A stretch of 64,000 nucleotides of DNA from Yersinia entomophaga (GTDB taxonomy: Bacteria > Pseudomonadota > Gammaproteobacteria > Enterobacterales > Enterobacteriaceae): positions 3,966,074-4,030,073 of the forward strand of contig NZ_CP010029.1 in the NCBI RefSeq assembly GCF_001656035.1, written 5' to 3'. The notes below the pieces were generated by a model that had not been told where the DNA came from, searched no databases, and saw only the letters and a program-made list of their open reading frames with translations. Position 1 is the first letter of the stretch; each line of letters opens with the position of its first letter. The position numbers and the translations under genes were made by a program. Of the stretch, positions 1 through 8,837 are shown in pieces.

Positions 1-303
1 CAAGGTATTGAAGGTGTTTTGCAACAAATGCAGGTCAGCGCATTACAGGCGGCAGGAACGGCCAAAGTGCTGCCGGCTGAGCCGGGTTTTGCCAGCGAAC
101 TGAAGGCCGCACTGGGTAAAATCAGTGAAGTGCAGCAAACGGCTCGTACTCAGGCGCAGAATTTCGAACTAGGCAAACCGGGCATTGGTTTAAACGATGT
201 GATGGTCGATATGCAAAAATCCTCAATCTCCATGCAAATGGGAATTCAGGTACGTAATAAGCTGGTTTCGGCCTATCAGGAAGTGATGAATATGGGCGTT
301 TGA
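1..303 (+). CDS. fliE: Flagellar hook-basal body protein FliE, 5' end cut by window
   Basis: The reading frame is open from base 1 (Gln-Gly-Ile-Glu-Gly) and ends at TGA 301-303. Only the first two or three codons seem to be missing. FliE is a small structural protein joining the MS ring to the proximal rod of the flagellar basal body. The C-terminal half ([17 protein letters not shown]) is the conserved FliE end. It fits the flagellar gene block that resumes at 8 kb. The ATG at 27 is internal, not the start. Family assignment is from remembered sequence similarity and is strong. Confidence 0.93.
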   Translation, partial: QGIEGVLQQMQVSALQAAGTAKVLPAEPGFASELKAALGKISEVQQTARTQAQNFELGKPGIGLNDVMVDMQKSSISMQMGIQVRNKLVSAYQEVMNMGV

Positions 304-413
304 TGGCAACGCAGCTATTCAGATGATGCTTGCCCATAAAATAAGGTTGAGAGCAGAAAAGTTATTTTCATGGATATAATGGACTAAGATAATTAACTAA
401 CAAGGATGAATGT

Positions 414-506
414 ATGAGTAAGAATCAAAGAATTGCTATGTTTGCGGCCATAGGTGGCGTTGGTTATCTGGTATGGTACGTAATTAAACATACTACGGGA
501 TTATAA
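414..506 (+). CDS. Putative 30-residue single-pass membrane peptide
   Basis: ATG at 414 is preceded by AAGGA at a normal distance. The 30-codon frame starts MSKNQRIAMF and then has a hydrophobic stretch (AAIGGVGYLVWYVI) ending in a basic KH. This is the layout of a small inner-membrane protein: polar N-terminus, one helix, short tail. I do not recognise a family. The good ribosome site and amphipathic design are the only support. It stands alone between fliE and the nuclease gene. Confidence 0.4.
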   Translation: MSKNQRIAMFAAIGGVGYLVWYVIKHTTGL

Positions 507-1442
507 TTTTCTATTATTATTGGCTCCCCACTTGTCATCAATGCTACTGGTAGCTCCGAACGATAGGGCTGCCCGAGTTGATCATTATTTTTCTATTTAT
601 GTTATGACGCTTAGCAAAACGCTGATTTCCTAGCGCCACTGAAATGCTTTTCCCTGAATGACTCCACATTGTCATAGGATAATGTGGAGTCATTCAGGGG
701 GGCTATTCGACGTAATCCTGCTGTCAGCTTCCGGACAATTCATATAACCCTGTTCTACTGCCTGATTATAACGGTTTAAGGCGACGAAGAACGGTGAGCG
801 ATGGCCATCTTTCCGTTAAGTATCATGAAGGCAATCCCCTCTTATCTTACTGATTATCATCATGATATACGGTGTCCCGCCGGTGTTTATCCCCGATTGT
901 TTAGTGGCTTAGGTAGTGAAAATCGTCGCCTGAACAACGGGCAGAGAATCATATTAAAAGAAGCCTAGGCAGCAGGCGCTTAATATCGGAATAGCCAGTA
1001 ATGATATGTGGCGTATGATATTAAATATCCTTAATTTAAATTTCGATTAATCTTTCGTTTAACTGAATTTATTAATCAAGCCTCAATTAATCAACGGAGT
1101 TTCCGCAGTAAGGACTCAATCAGTCAGCAGGAAAGCCTTATATTATAAAGCGTCGCTATTATATGTGTTGGCGTCTATTATTTATATGTTTGTTTATTTC
1201 AATTAATGTTAAATAAGAATGGCCAATTAACATGAAAGGAACAGCTATAGTCGAATGCTATATTCGACATGATTTAATTGATTTTTTGTACATCCTTTAA
1301 TTACATTCATTTTAGTGATAATGGGTGGAGTCTAGGGATATTGTCATGCCACAGTTAAAACTCACTATTTGTTATCAACACAATTGTTGTATTAATCAAT
1401 GCTGTGTTTACATACAAATCTTGGAATAAAAAGGATGAATCC
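507..1442. other. Gene-poor stretch with a long inverted repeat and possible gene remnant
   Basis: No intact gene is visible. It contains a perfect 19-bp inverted repeat (652-699, listed separately). On the minus strand, about 690-815, there is a protein-like frame (KDGHRSPFFVALNRYNQAVE...) closed upstream by a stop codon, so it looks like the tail of a decayed gene. 1000-1400 is AT-rich with nothing recognisable except the likely promoter region of the nuclease gene. Confidence 0.4.
652..699. repeat. Perfect 19-bp inverted repeat with 10-nt loop
   Basis: Left arm 652-670 (CCCTGAATGACTCCACATT) is exactly complementary to right arm 681-699, with loop 671-680. There is no T-tract on either side, so it is not a standard intrinsic terminator. 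It could be the core of a small palindromic repeat family or a transposon-derived hairpin. I do not see a second copy in this window. Confidence 0.75.
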
Positions 1443-2300
1443 ATGAGTATGAAATTAAGCAGTAAAATCTTTGCTTTTGCTCCGGTATTGTTGGTCGCAG
1501 CCTGTACCACGACGCCATTACCCCCAGTACCGCAGGCTTTGCTGGGCGTAGATCGCGGCATGGCAGGAATAGATAACTGTGCGGTAGGGTGTCCAACGGG
1601 AAGCCAGAGTGATGAAACCCTGGTTCGAGATAGTTATACGTTGAACAATAATCCAAGTACTAAGTTTGCTAACTGGGTTGCCTACAAGATTACAAAATCT
1701 ACTCAGGCCAGCAGCCGACCGCGTAACTGGAAAACCGATCCTGATTTACCTGCCAGCGATACTCTAAGCCCTGATGATTATAAGAATGCGAATCAAGTGC
1801 TGAAAATCGATCGGGGACATCAGGCTCCACTAGCCAGTTTGGCCGCTGCCCCTGACTGGCAGAGTCTTAATTATTTGTCCAATATTACACCGCAAAAAGC
1901 CGCGTTAAATCAGGGGGCATGGGCGAGGCTGGAAGATCAGGAACGTAAACTGGCGAACAGGGCAGACATTAGCGCGGTTTACACCGTCACCGGCCCGCTG
2001 TATGAACGTTCTATGGAAAAACTGCCTAATGTGAAAAAACCGCACCAAATTCCAAGCGGTTACTGGAAAATCATTTTTATCAATAACAGCCCGGCAGTCA
2101 ATCATTACGCCACTTTTATCCTGGATCAGGATACGCCCGCCACGGCCAATTTCTGTGATTTTCAAGCCACGGTCAGTGACGTTGAACGTCGCGCCGGTTT
2201 AACTTTGTGGTCGAACTTACCGACTGAAATTCAGGCGGGATTGAAAAAAACGCCCGGCGTATTATCAGAGCAAATGGGATGCTCGCCAGCCAAAGCATAA
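1443..2300 (+). CDS. Serratia-type DNA/RNA non-specific endonuclease, lipoprotein form
   Basis: 285 residues. This is a sugar-non-specific, Mg-dependent nuclease that cuts DNA and RNA. The signature DRGH lies at residues 123-126 with the catalytic His, followed by NYLSNITPQKAALNQGAW, which carries the metal-binding Asn. The whole body aligns well by eye with secreted Serratia marcescens nuclease. The start at 1443 is chosen because AAGGATGAATCC precedes it and a signal peptide follows directly. An upstream in-frame ATG at 1404 lacks a ribosome site. The signal ends in LLVAAC, a lipobox with Cys21, so the enzyme is probably anchored in the outer membrane rather than freely secreted. That differs from the classical Serratia enzyme. 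Confidence 0.9.
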   Translation: MSMKLSSKIFAFAPVLLVAACTTTPLPPVPQALLGVDRGMAGIDNCAVGCPTGSQSDETLVRDSYTLNNNPSTKFANWVAYKITKSTQASSRPRNWKTDPDLPASDTLSPDDYKNANQVLKIDRGHQAPLASLAAAPDWQSLNYLSNITPQKAALNQGAWARLEDQERKLANRADISAVYTVTGPLYERSMEKLPNVKKPHQIPSGYWKIIFINNSPAVNHYATFILDQDTPATANFCDFQATVSDVERRAGLTLWSNLPTEIQAGLKKTPGVLSEQMGCSPAKA

Positions 2301-2329
2301 AATGTAGTGGGGCAGCCTAAAAAAGAAAT

Positions 2330-2358
2330 AAACCCGGGAGATATATTCCGGGTTTTAT
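2330..2358 (+). terminator. Rho-independent terminator after the nuclease gene
   Basis: AAACCCGG (2330-2337) pairs with CCGGGTTT (2348-2355), followed by TTTAT. It lies 30 bases after the nuclease stop. Confidence 0.8.
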
Positions 2359-2434
2359 CTGTCGTAGAGTCATCGGCGGCTTAACCCTATATTTTCACTC
2401 AGATAAAACCTATACTGAAGCCACTTTATCACTG

Positions 2435-3625
2435 ATGGTTAGTCTATTGATGAGATTATTTCACAGGATTAAAGGGCGTATATCCCCCACTTTTTGTCTG
2501 GCCGTCATGGTCGCTATTAACGGTTACCTGATATTAGGGCCGGTACTTTCCCGTACCTTAAGTTATGTTCCCCAAACCCTGGGTAGCATAGGTACATGGA
2601 AAGAAACGTTGTCCATGTTAGGGCTATTGGAAATTCCCCGTTTTGTCATTGGTCTTAGCCTTATTCTGATGGCGATAGGTTTAGCTCTTAAAGCGCGTAC
2701 TGCTTGGGTTTTCACTCTGTTTTTGCTGCTGGCAATGACATTGCTGAATTTTATGAACGGTAATAGTGATGTGCATATTACCGGTTTGTCCGTCGCTATT
2801 ATTCTTGGCTTACTGATTTGTTGGCGGCAGTTCGATCATCAAAGCCTGGCCAGTAGCAGCTTATTTGCTATCGTCAGTATTTCTTCATTATTGTTGTACG
2901 CGGTGATTGGCACGCTTTATTTAGGCGCTGAATTCTCTCCTGCGGTGGAGGATCTACCGACGGCGTTCTATTTCGCGATAGTGGCGATGTCAACGGTAGG
3001 ATTTGGCGATATTGTTCCGGCGACCACGCATGCTCGCATGTTTACGCTTTCGATTATTATTATGGGTATTACGGTATTTGCGGCATCGATTACAGCCATT
3101 GTCGGGCCGATGATTAGCCATAATATCCAGCGAATCGTTAAAGGCAGGATCTCTCACGTGATACGTAAAAATCATTTTATTATTGTCGGTACAACCCCAT
3201 TGGCACTGAATGTGTATCAAGGTCTGCGGGATCGTGGCGAACTGGTTACCCTGGTGGTGGCTACCGGAACAACGGCGGAGTTACCGAAAGGCGCAGACGT
3301 GGTGACTGGCGATCCGTCATCCGTAGCGACTTTGAAAGTCGCAGGTGCAGATAAGGCGAAATATATTATTACCCTATGTAATAGCGATGCCGAGAATGTC
3401 TTTACCCTTTTGGCTGCGAAAGAAGTGGCAGGGCCAGAGACTAAAACAATTTCGTTAGTCAATGAAAGCCAGAATCAGCCGAAAATTAAGCGAGTTAATC
3501 CCGATATGGTTTTTTCTCTACAGCTATTGGGGAGTGAATTGTTAGTCAGAACACTCAGTGGTGAAACTATCAATAATGAGCTGATCACTGAAATGTTCTT
3601 TGGCAGTTGCGTGAAGGCAAATTGA
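2435..3625 (+). CDS. kch: Kch-like potassium channel protein
   Basis: 396 residues, near the 417 of E. coli Kch. Several hydrophobic segments fill residues 18-160. A pore loop with the K+ selectivity filter TVGFGD is at 187-192; E. coli has TVGYGD. A cytoplasmic RCK/TrkA-N domain starts at about residue 246 (NHFIIVGTTPLALNVY) and runs to the C-terminus. It acts in the inner membrane. The Tyr-to-Phe change in the filter is seen in some K+ channels. The start is uncertain: ATG 2435 or ATG 2450, neither with a clear Shine-Dalgarno. It is monocistronic and convergent with the HD-GYP gene. Confidence 0.85.
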   Translation: MVSLLMRLFHRIKGRISPTFCLAVMVAINGYLILGPVLSRTLSYVPQTLGSIGTWKETLSMLGLLEIPRFVIGLSLILMAIGLALKARTAWVFTLFLLLAMTLLNFMNGNSDVHITGLSVAIILGLLICWRQFDHQSLASSSLFAIVSISSLLLYAVIGTLYLGAEFSPAVEDLPTAFYFAIVAMSTVGFGDIVPATTHARMFTLSIIIMGITVFAASITAIVGPMISHNIQRIVKGRISHVIRKNHFIIVGTTPLALNVYQGLRDRGELVTLVVATGTTAELPKGADVVTGDPSSVATLKVAGADKAKYIITLCNSDAENVFTLLAAKEVAGPETKTISLVNESQNQPKIKRVNPDMVFSLQLLGSELLVRTLSGETINNELITEMFFGSCVKAN

Positions 3626-3675
3626 TTTTTCAGACAGCACTGACGATATTCCGTTAAGTGCCAATAGCCTTTATC

Positions 3676-3704
3676 CCACGCCGGTAACGCCCATTCCGGC
3701 GTGG
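3676..3704. repeat. Hairpin between convergent genes
   Basis: CCACGCCGG (3676-3684) pairs perfectly with CCGGCGTGG (3696-3704). There is no T-run on either side. It lies between the ends of the K+ channel gene and the HD-GYP gene and may terminate or stabilise both transcripts. Confidence 0.5.
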
Positions 3705-3777
3705 AGCTATTATCAGCAACGATATCTTTAATCACCATAATCTGTATCCGTAGCGCTCACGGTCATATCTCTTGGTA

Positions 3778-6666
3778 TTACGGGGTGCCAACCTTACGTA
3801 GCAGAGTGGTAATATCGATGAGATCGACTTGTTCTGGTTGAATATAGGTTTTGGCATAGTCTTGCCAGATTCCCGATTCGATAAACAAGATAAACAATTG
3901 TCGATCAAGATGATTGTCGTTAACCATATTCGCCATGATATTCAATGACTCGGACAGTTTTTTACCTGCTTTATAAGGGCGATCTGCTGCAGTCAGCGCT
4001 TCAAATACGTCAGCAATGGCCATCATACGCATGGTCAGACTCATCTGCTGGGCATTCAGTTGGTTAGGATAACCTTTCCCATCCATTCTTTCGTGATGTC
4101 CACCGGCAATGGTTGGTACGTTTGACATGGTACGAGGGAAGGGGAGCTTTTTCAGCATGATGATCGTCTGCATGATGTGTTCATTGATTTTATAACGATC
4201 TTCTTCCGTCAGTGTCCCTCGTCTAATACTGAGGTTATACATTTCACCATGGTTATACAGATGAGTGGGTGGTTGCAATTTGAAATCATAATATTCCGGA
4301 TGTTTGATTTTATCGTCCCGATAAATAATATGTTCCTCTTTGTCGGCCAAAAGTGGCTCTTGAGCCGGTAAGGGTTTTTGCGGTGTGCGGTTTTTCCTAG
4401 ACATCTCTTCATTGCCTAGGCCGGTTCTATCATCGAGCGTCCGTGTCCAGCGGTGTTGAGCAATATCATGAATGCGCTTAATGGCTTCATCGGATAATCC
4501 CTCCTGACCAATATTGGTCTGGGCGATGAAATAGTAGTCCTCATCCAGTTTCCGTAATTCCTGATTTATTTGCGAGCAATCTGGCTCTTGCCCAGATTGG
4601 GCTAGGCATTGGCGTAAAAAATCGATTTCTTTCTCTCGTTTTAATACTTCGAAACGCATACGAATTTCATGAATCCGGTTATAAATGGTTTCCAGCTTGG
4701 TGGCTTTATCAACAATAAATTCAGGAGTGGTAATTTTCCCGCAGTCATGTAACCAGCACGCAGTACGCAGTTCTTCCCATTCGTCATTACTTAAACTGAA
4801 ATCGGCAAAGGGGCCTTCTTTCATTTCAACGGCAACCTTCGCCAGCATTTCGGTAATAACCGGAACCCGTTGACAATGGCCGCCGGTATAAGCGCTTTTG
4901 GCATCAATAGCGCCTGCAATCAGCTTGATAAAGGAATCCAGCAGGTTTTTTTGTTCCTGCAGCAAATGCTGAGCCTCGACAGAAATGGACAGGCTACCGA
5001 CTAGCGCATTAACCAGTTGTATCCGTGAATACTTCCTTTCGTGATTGATCGACTCATCATCAAAGAGTAATAAGAATCCGAGTAAATGATCGTCATGTCC
5101 TCGTATCGGGGCAATAATAAAACGCAGAGGAAGCTGGTCGGCCAATACCTCATACAGGGCAGGCCATAAATTATCTTTATTCACTATTCCCGATGAGGTT
5201 CTGCCGTACATCACAGGATTAAACGGAGTGAAATAGCTATCGCTAATAGCCAGTTTAGGCATGTTGCTAACGTCAATGGACTGGTTTTTCCATTGAAAGG
5301 CGATAGGGAGGAATGCGGGGTTTTTGGCATCATTCAGGAAAATAACACCGCCGGACATACTCGCAATTTGCGTGGTTTCCAATAATAAACCTTCCATTTG
5401 TGCCGCAAAATTGTGGCCAGCGGCGAGTATATTCCCCATCGAAATAAATTGATTGAGCGTCAATTTCATCTTCTTCATTGATGCGTGTAATTCGTCAATT
5501 TCCTGAATAACTGACGGTTCACTTTCCCGTTCATCAAAATGTAAATGGCTAATGGCATCGGCATCCTGACGTAGCCGTATTAAGGGGTGAGATATTCTCA
5601 GAGAAAAGAACCAAATGATGGGTAAGGTTAATAACAGGAGCGCGCAGGCAATGAGAGTCGAGTTATTACGAATCTGGTTAGCATTAGCGGTAAGATACGA
5701 CGATGGTGTGGCAATAATTAACTGATATTTATTCTCATTTATCGGAATGATGCTGCCATACCATTCTTGCTGTTCACTGGTGAATATATGGCTTTGGCTG
5801 GTTGCCCCCGTAGATGATGTTTTGAGGCCTAACAATGACACTAATACTGGGCTAATACTTTGACTCTCTCCTCTTGAATTTAAACTCGCGATAGCATCAT
5901 TCTTTGCGTCAATAATGACGGCCTGGCTGCCAATAGGTAAATTTTGCTGTTGTAAGAACTCACTCAGTGAAGCGAGAGATATATCCATTCCCACTACTGA
6001 GCTTCTATTTAACGCTCTTTTACTAAAGGTTATCCCCGGTTCTTTAGTCGCATGATAGATATAAACTGGCGAAATAGTGACACCGTTATTCTGCAATGCC
6101 GAGGTAAACCAGGTGCGTAATCGCGGATCGAAAGGATCCTTTTCTACCCGCCGGTTAGCAATTATTTGTTGCTTCGCATCAAGGAAAATATAGTCTTTTA
6201 TTGGTGATTCACCGGCTATTTGGCTGCGCTGTATTATCCATTCGGTATTGGGGGGAGCACCTAATATAGGGCGATTAGTATTACTGGCTCGCCTTAGCAG
6301 AAAGAAATCACCGTTGTCATAACCACTATAAATAGCACTGGCATACTTATTTGAATTTAAAATCTCGCTGAGCCGTTCAATCGAGACCATTTGTCGTTCA
6401 AAGACGGTGTTGTCGGTTATGGGTAAGCTAGCTAAGATATTGACTGACATAGACATAGAGTGAGTAATGCTATCCAGTTCTGTGGCAATGGCTTTCCCTG
6501 TTTTTTGATATTGTTCCAGAGTACTGCTTTCGGTCAGTTTGGTGAGCTGGTGGTGATTAAACAAAATAATGACGGTGCCAATGATCAGAATTAGCAGCGT
6601 AAATAAGGATGCTATCTGGATATGAAGAGGGTAACGGTTTTTAAGACTCAAAGTCATTCGTAGCAT
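3778..6666 (-). CDS. Membrane HD-GYP protein with periplasmic Cache sensor, HAMP and GAF domains
   Basis: 962 residues. Predicted order: TM1 (about 15-35), a periplasmic double-Cache-like sensor to about 330, TM2 (about 335-355, ACALLLLTLPIIWFF), HAMP (about 356-405), a GAF-like domain (about 415-565) and a C-terminal HD-GYP domain. The metal-binding HDCGK is near residue 640 and HHERMDGKGYP near 855, so the full HD and GYP signatures are present. This family hydrolyses cyclic di-GMP. The location beside the flagellar block suggests a role in the motile-to-sessile switch, which is inference. An unusual long insert lies between the HD and GYP motifs (about 650-830). Start may be ATG 6666 or ATG 6657. 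Confidence 0.85.
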   Translation of the reverse strand: MLRMTLSLKNRYPLHIQIASLFTLLILIIGTVIILFNHHQLTKLTESSTLEQYQKTGKAIATELDSITHSMSMSVNILASLPITDNTVFERQMVSIERLSEILNSNKYASAIYSGYDNGDFFLLRRASNTNRPILGAPPNTEWIIQRSQIAGESPIKDYIFLDAKQQIIANRRVEKDPFDPRLRTWFTSALQNNGVTISPVYIYHATKEPGITFSKRALNRSSVVGMDISLASLSEFLQQQNLPIGSQAVIIDAKNDAIASLNSRGESQSISPVLVSLLGLKTSSTGATSQSHIFTSEQQEWYGSIIPINENKYQLIIATPSSYLTANANQIRNNSTLIACALLLLTLPIIWFFSLRISHPLIRLRQDADAISHLHFDERESEPSVIQEIDELHASMKKMKLTLNQFISMGNILAAGHNFAAQMEGLLLETTQIASMSGGVIFLNDAKNPAFLPIAFQWKNQSIDVSNMPKLAISDSYFTPFNPVMYGRTSSGIVNKDNLWPALYEVLADQLPLRFIIAPIRGHDDHLLGFLLLFDDESINHERKYSRIQLVNALVGSLSISVEAQHLLQEQKNLLDSFIKLIAGAIDAKSAYTGGHCQRVPVITEMLAKVAVEMKEGPFADFSLSNDEWEELRTACWLHDCGKITTPEFIVDKATKLETIYNRIHEIRMRFEVLKREKEIDFLRQCLAQSGQEPDCSQINQELRKLDEDYYFIAQTNIGQEGLSDEAIKRIHDIAQHRWTRTLDDRTGLGNEEMSRKNRTPQKPLPAQEPLLADKEEHIIYRDDKIKHPEYYDFKLQPPTHLYNHGEMYNLSIRRGTLTEEDRYKINEHIMQTIIMLKKLPFPRTMSNVPTIAGGHHERMDGKGYPNQLNAQQMSLTMRMMAIADVFEALTAADRPYKAGKKLSESLNIMANMVNDNHLDRQLFILFIESGIWQDYAKTYIQPEQVDLIDITTLLRKVGTP

Positions 6667-6901
6667 AGGTACCTGCGTGCAGATTACCTCCGATTACTTT
6701 TATAATAGTTGTTATTGCAAAAACTGTATTCAAGAGACATAAGTATCATCATTAATTTGTTGATATTAAACTCTTTTATTTATTTTTTCGAAGATAAAAA
6801 ATGCGGGTTGGTAATACGCTAACGCGTCTAGATTCAACTAAGAATAACATTAAACATTTTAAAATAGCTTACCCGCCGCCTTGCTCTATAACAGGAATAG
6901 G

Positions 6902-7774
6902 CTAGGAATAAGACGGTTTGAAATCACTATTGTATTGCGACTCTGTTTCCAACGAGCCTGACGCCAGTCGGTGGTGGCCGCGTATGGCTGTTGGCGCGAA
7001 GCCAAAACGTTTACGGAATCGCTCTGCAAAGCGTGATGAACTTTCATAGCCGACGCGGTTGGCAATTAATGATATCGGCCAGTCGGTCGCTTGTAACAGC
7101 GTTAATGCGCTAGTCATGCGGACATCGATCATTAAATTGCGTAATACAACGTTCTCGGCAGAAAGTTTCCGTCGTAATACCACTTCGCTCATAGACATTC
7201 GCTCTGCGACCTCGGCAACCGTCCATATTTTATGAGGGTCGGTTGCCAGACAACAGCGTACTTTTTCTGTCAGCGTTTCTGCATCTTTTATTAAGAACTT
7301 AACGCCACGCTGGGTCAGCCAAAGCAATAGCTCCACCATGCGATGGCGAATGATGGGCTTCGGAATATCATTGTTATCAGCTAATACCTTAAAAGTATTG
7401 GTGAAAGCATTGATAAACTCCGGCGCAGGATTACGCACCGGCATGACATCTGGTATTACGGACAGGTCATGGGCTTTGGGATTATGGGCAAATGTATTGA
7501 TTAACTGAGGTTCAATACTCAGCGTATGGCTGAAGAAAACCCCATCAGCAGATAACCCGTTGACTATATCTATAGTTTGACCACCGCTGATAGCGGCCAT
7601 CTCGCCGGGCAGGATTATACATTCCTGGTTTTCCCAGCGAATAACCTTATGGCCGTGGTTAACCATAATCAGCAGTGGGTGTTGTATATAAATCGAGGTG
7701 AGTGCAAGTTCAGTATGTTGAATAACATGCCTTGAACTGCCAATCCCCGAACATAGATTAATTGTACGTTCCAT
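6902..7774 (-). CDS. AraC-family transcriptional regulator
   Basis: 290 residues. The C-terminal about 100 residues form the two helix-turn-helix motifs of AraC/XylS proteins: WTVAEVAERMSMSEVVLRRK, then WPISLIANRVGYESSSRFAE, ending FRKRFGFAPTAIR. The N-terminal half is a cupin-like sensing region without a recognisable ligand signature. Orthologues with this layout often govern virulence or stress genes in enterics, but the target cannot be told here. No strong Shine-Dalgarno is visible before ATG 7774. It is flanked by AT-rich intergenic DNA on both sides. Confidence 0.85.
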   Translation of the reverse strand: MERTINLCSGIGSSRHVIQHTELALTSIYIQHPLLIMVNHGHKVIRWENQECIILPGEMAAISGGQTIDIVNGLSADGVFFSHTLSIEPQLINTFAHNPKAHDLSVIPDVMPVRNPAPEFINAFTNTFKVLADNNDIPKPIIRHRMVELLLWLTQRGVKFLIKDAETLTEKVRCCLATDPHKIWTVAEVAERMSMSEVVLRRKLSAENVVLRNLMIDVRMTSALTLLQATDWPISLIANRVGYESSSRFAERFRKRFGFAPTAIRGHHRLASGSLETESQYNSDFKPSYS

Positions 7775-8049
7775 CGATATTCATTTCACAGTCTTTACCT
7801 GAGAATATCTTTACGCGTTGCGCACCAGACAAGCAACTTATTTTAATACAAATTTAGTGCGTAGTGCTATTTCGTCGAGAAAAAAAACTGGTTTGTTGGC
7901 GCACACAAATAGCCATGTAAACAGGGCAAACACACCGATAAAATCACGCTCATCCGGAGTAATAAAAAAACATTACTTGCAATGTTAATGATTTCATTCG
8001 AATGTAAAATGAGAATATCTATCTTGTTGTTATGTTGATAAAACCATCG

Positions 8050-8412
8050 CTATTGTGTTTCACCTAATAACACCGCATGGTCTGGGAACTGACCATAAGT
8101 ATTATTTACCACTTGTTGTCGGGTTGATTGTCCGACCAGTTCGCTTAATTCATTAAGGCGTAGCTGTAATAAGCGCTTAATTTCAGTTTCATTATCTAAA
8201 ATGTTTTTTAATTTCTTTCTTAATATCTCTTGCAGTGAAAGAGACGAACAAGAAGAAATGGTCACGTTGGCGGTACTCTCAACAGCTTTCAGATAAGTCA
8301 TTTCCAGATCAACCAGCGCATCCCAATTTCCCTCAATTGCAAAGGCAAGCATTTGTTCACTGAGGGTCAGGATATGTTGATATTCGGATAGAAGGTGCTG
8401 GTGACGTTCCAT
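8050..8412 (-). CDS. fliT: Flagellar export chaperone FliT
   Basis: 120 residues, the usual FliT length, and mostly helical. FliT binds the cap protein FliD, keeps it export-competent and can inhibit FlhDC. It is the last gene of the fliDST operon, 11 bases after fliS. Only a weak GGA precedes the ATG, consistent with coupling to fliS. The N-terminal [21 protein letters not shown] is typical of the family. Confidence 0.92.
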   Translation of the reverse strand: MERHQHLLSEYQHILTLSEQMLAFAIEGNWDALVDLEMTYLKAVESTANVTISSCSSLSLQEILRKKLKNILDNETEIKRLLQLRLNELSELVGQSTRQQVVNNTYGQFPDHAVLLGETQ

Positions 8413-8423
8413 TAAATGGGGTC

Positions 8424-8822
8424 CTAATTGGGTTGATAATTGGGGCCGATCTGCCGCCAGGCATCAGCAATATTTTCAAGCAAGGCTTCGACTTCGACAA
8501 TAGCCTGCTCGTCATTATGCAAATTGGCATGCAGTAAGCGACGTGACATATAGTCATACAACGCTGACAGATTTTCTGCCAGCTCGCCGCCTTTTTCCAT
8601 ATCAAGCCCAGTACGCAGGCCGTTATCAATAATATTGATAGCTTTGGAAATAGCTAATCCCTTTGCGGCAATCTCCCCCTGATTCATCAAAATACGTGCG
8701 CGAACCAGGGCGCTTTGCGCCCCGTCGAACAGCATCACGATCAACTGGTGGGGGCTGGCGCTCATGACTCCGCTTTCCAATCCTACCTGTGCGTAAGCCT
8801 GGCTCCCTGACCGGTTGTACAT
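8424..8822 (-). CDS. fliS: Flagellin export chaperone FliS
   Basis: 132 residues, all-helical FliS family. It binds the C-terminus of unassembled flagellin in the cytoplasm, prevents polymerisation and delivers it to Flh[36 protein letters not shown] is the family hallmark (positions 1-35). AAGGA precedes the ATG at 8822. It is second in the fliDST operon, 15 bases after fliD. Confidence 0.95.
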   Translation of the reverse strand: MYNRSGSQAYAQVGLESGVMSASPHQLIVMLFDGAQSALVRARILMNQGEIAAKGLAISKAINIIDNGLRTGLDMEKGGELAENLSALYDYMSRRLLHANLHNDEQAIVEVEALLENIADAWRQIGPNYQPN

Positions 8823-8837
8823 GTTTTCTATCCTTTG

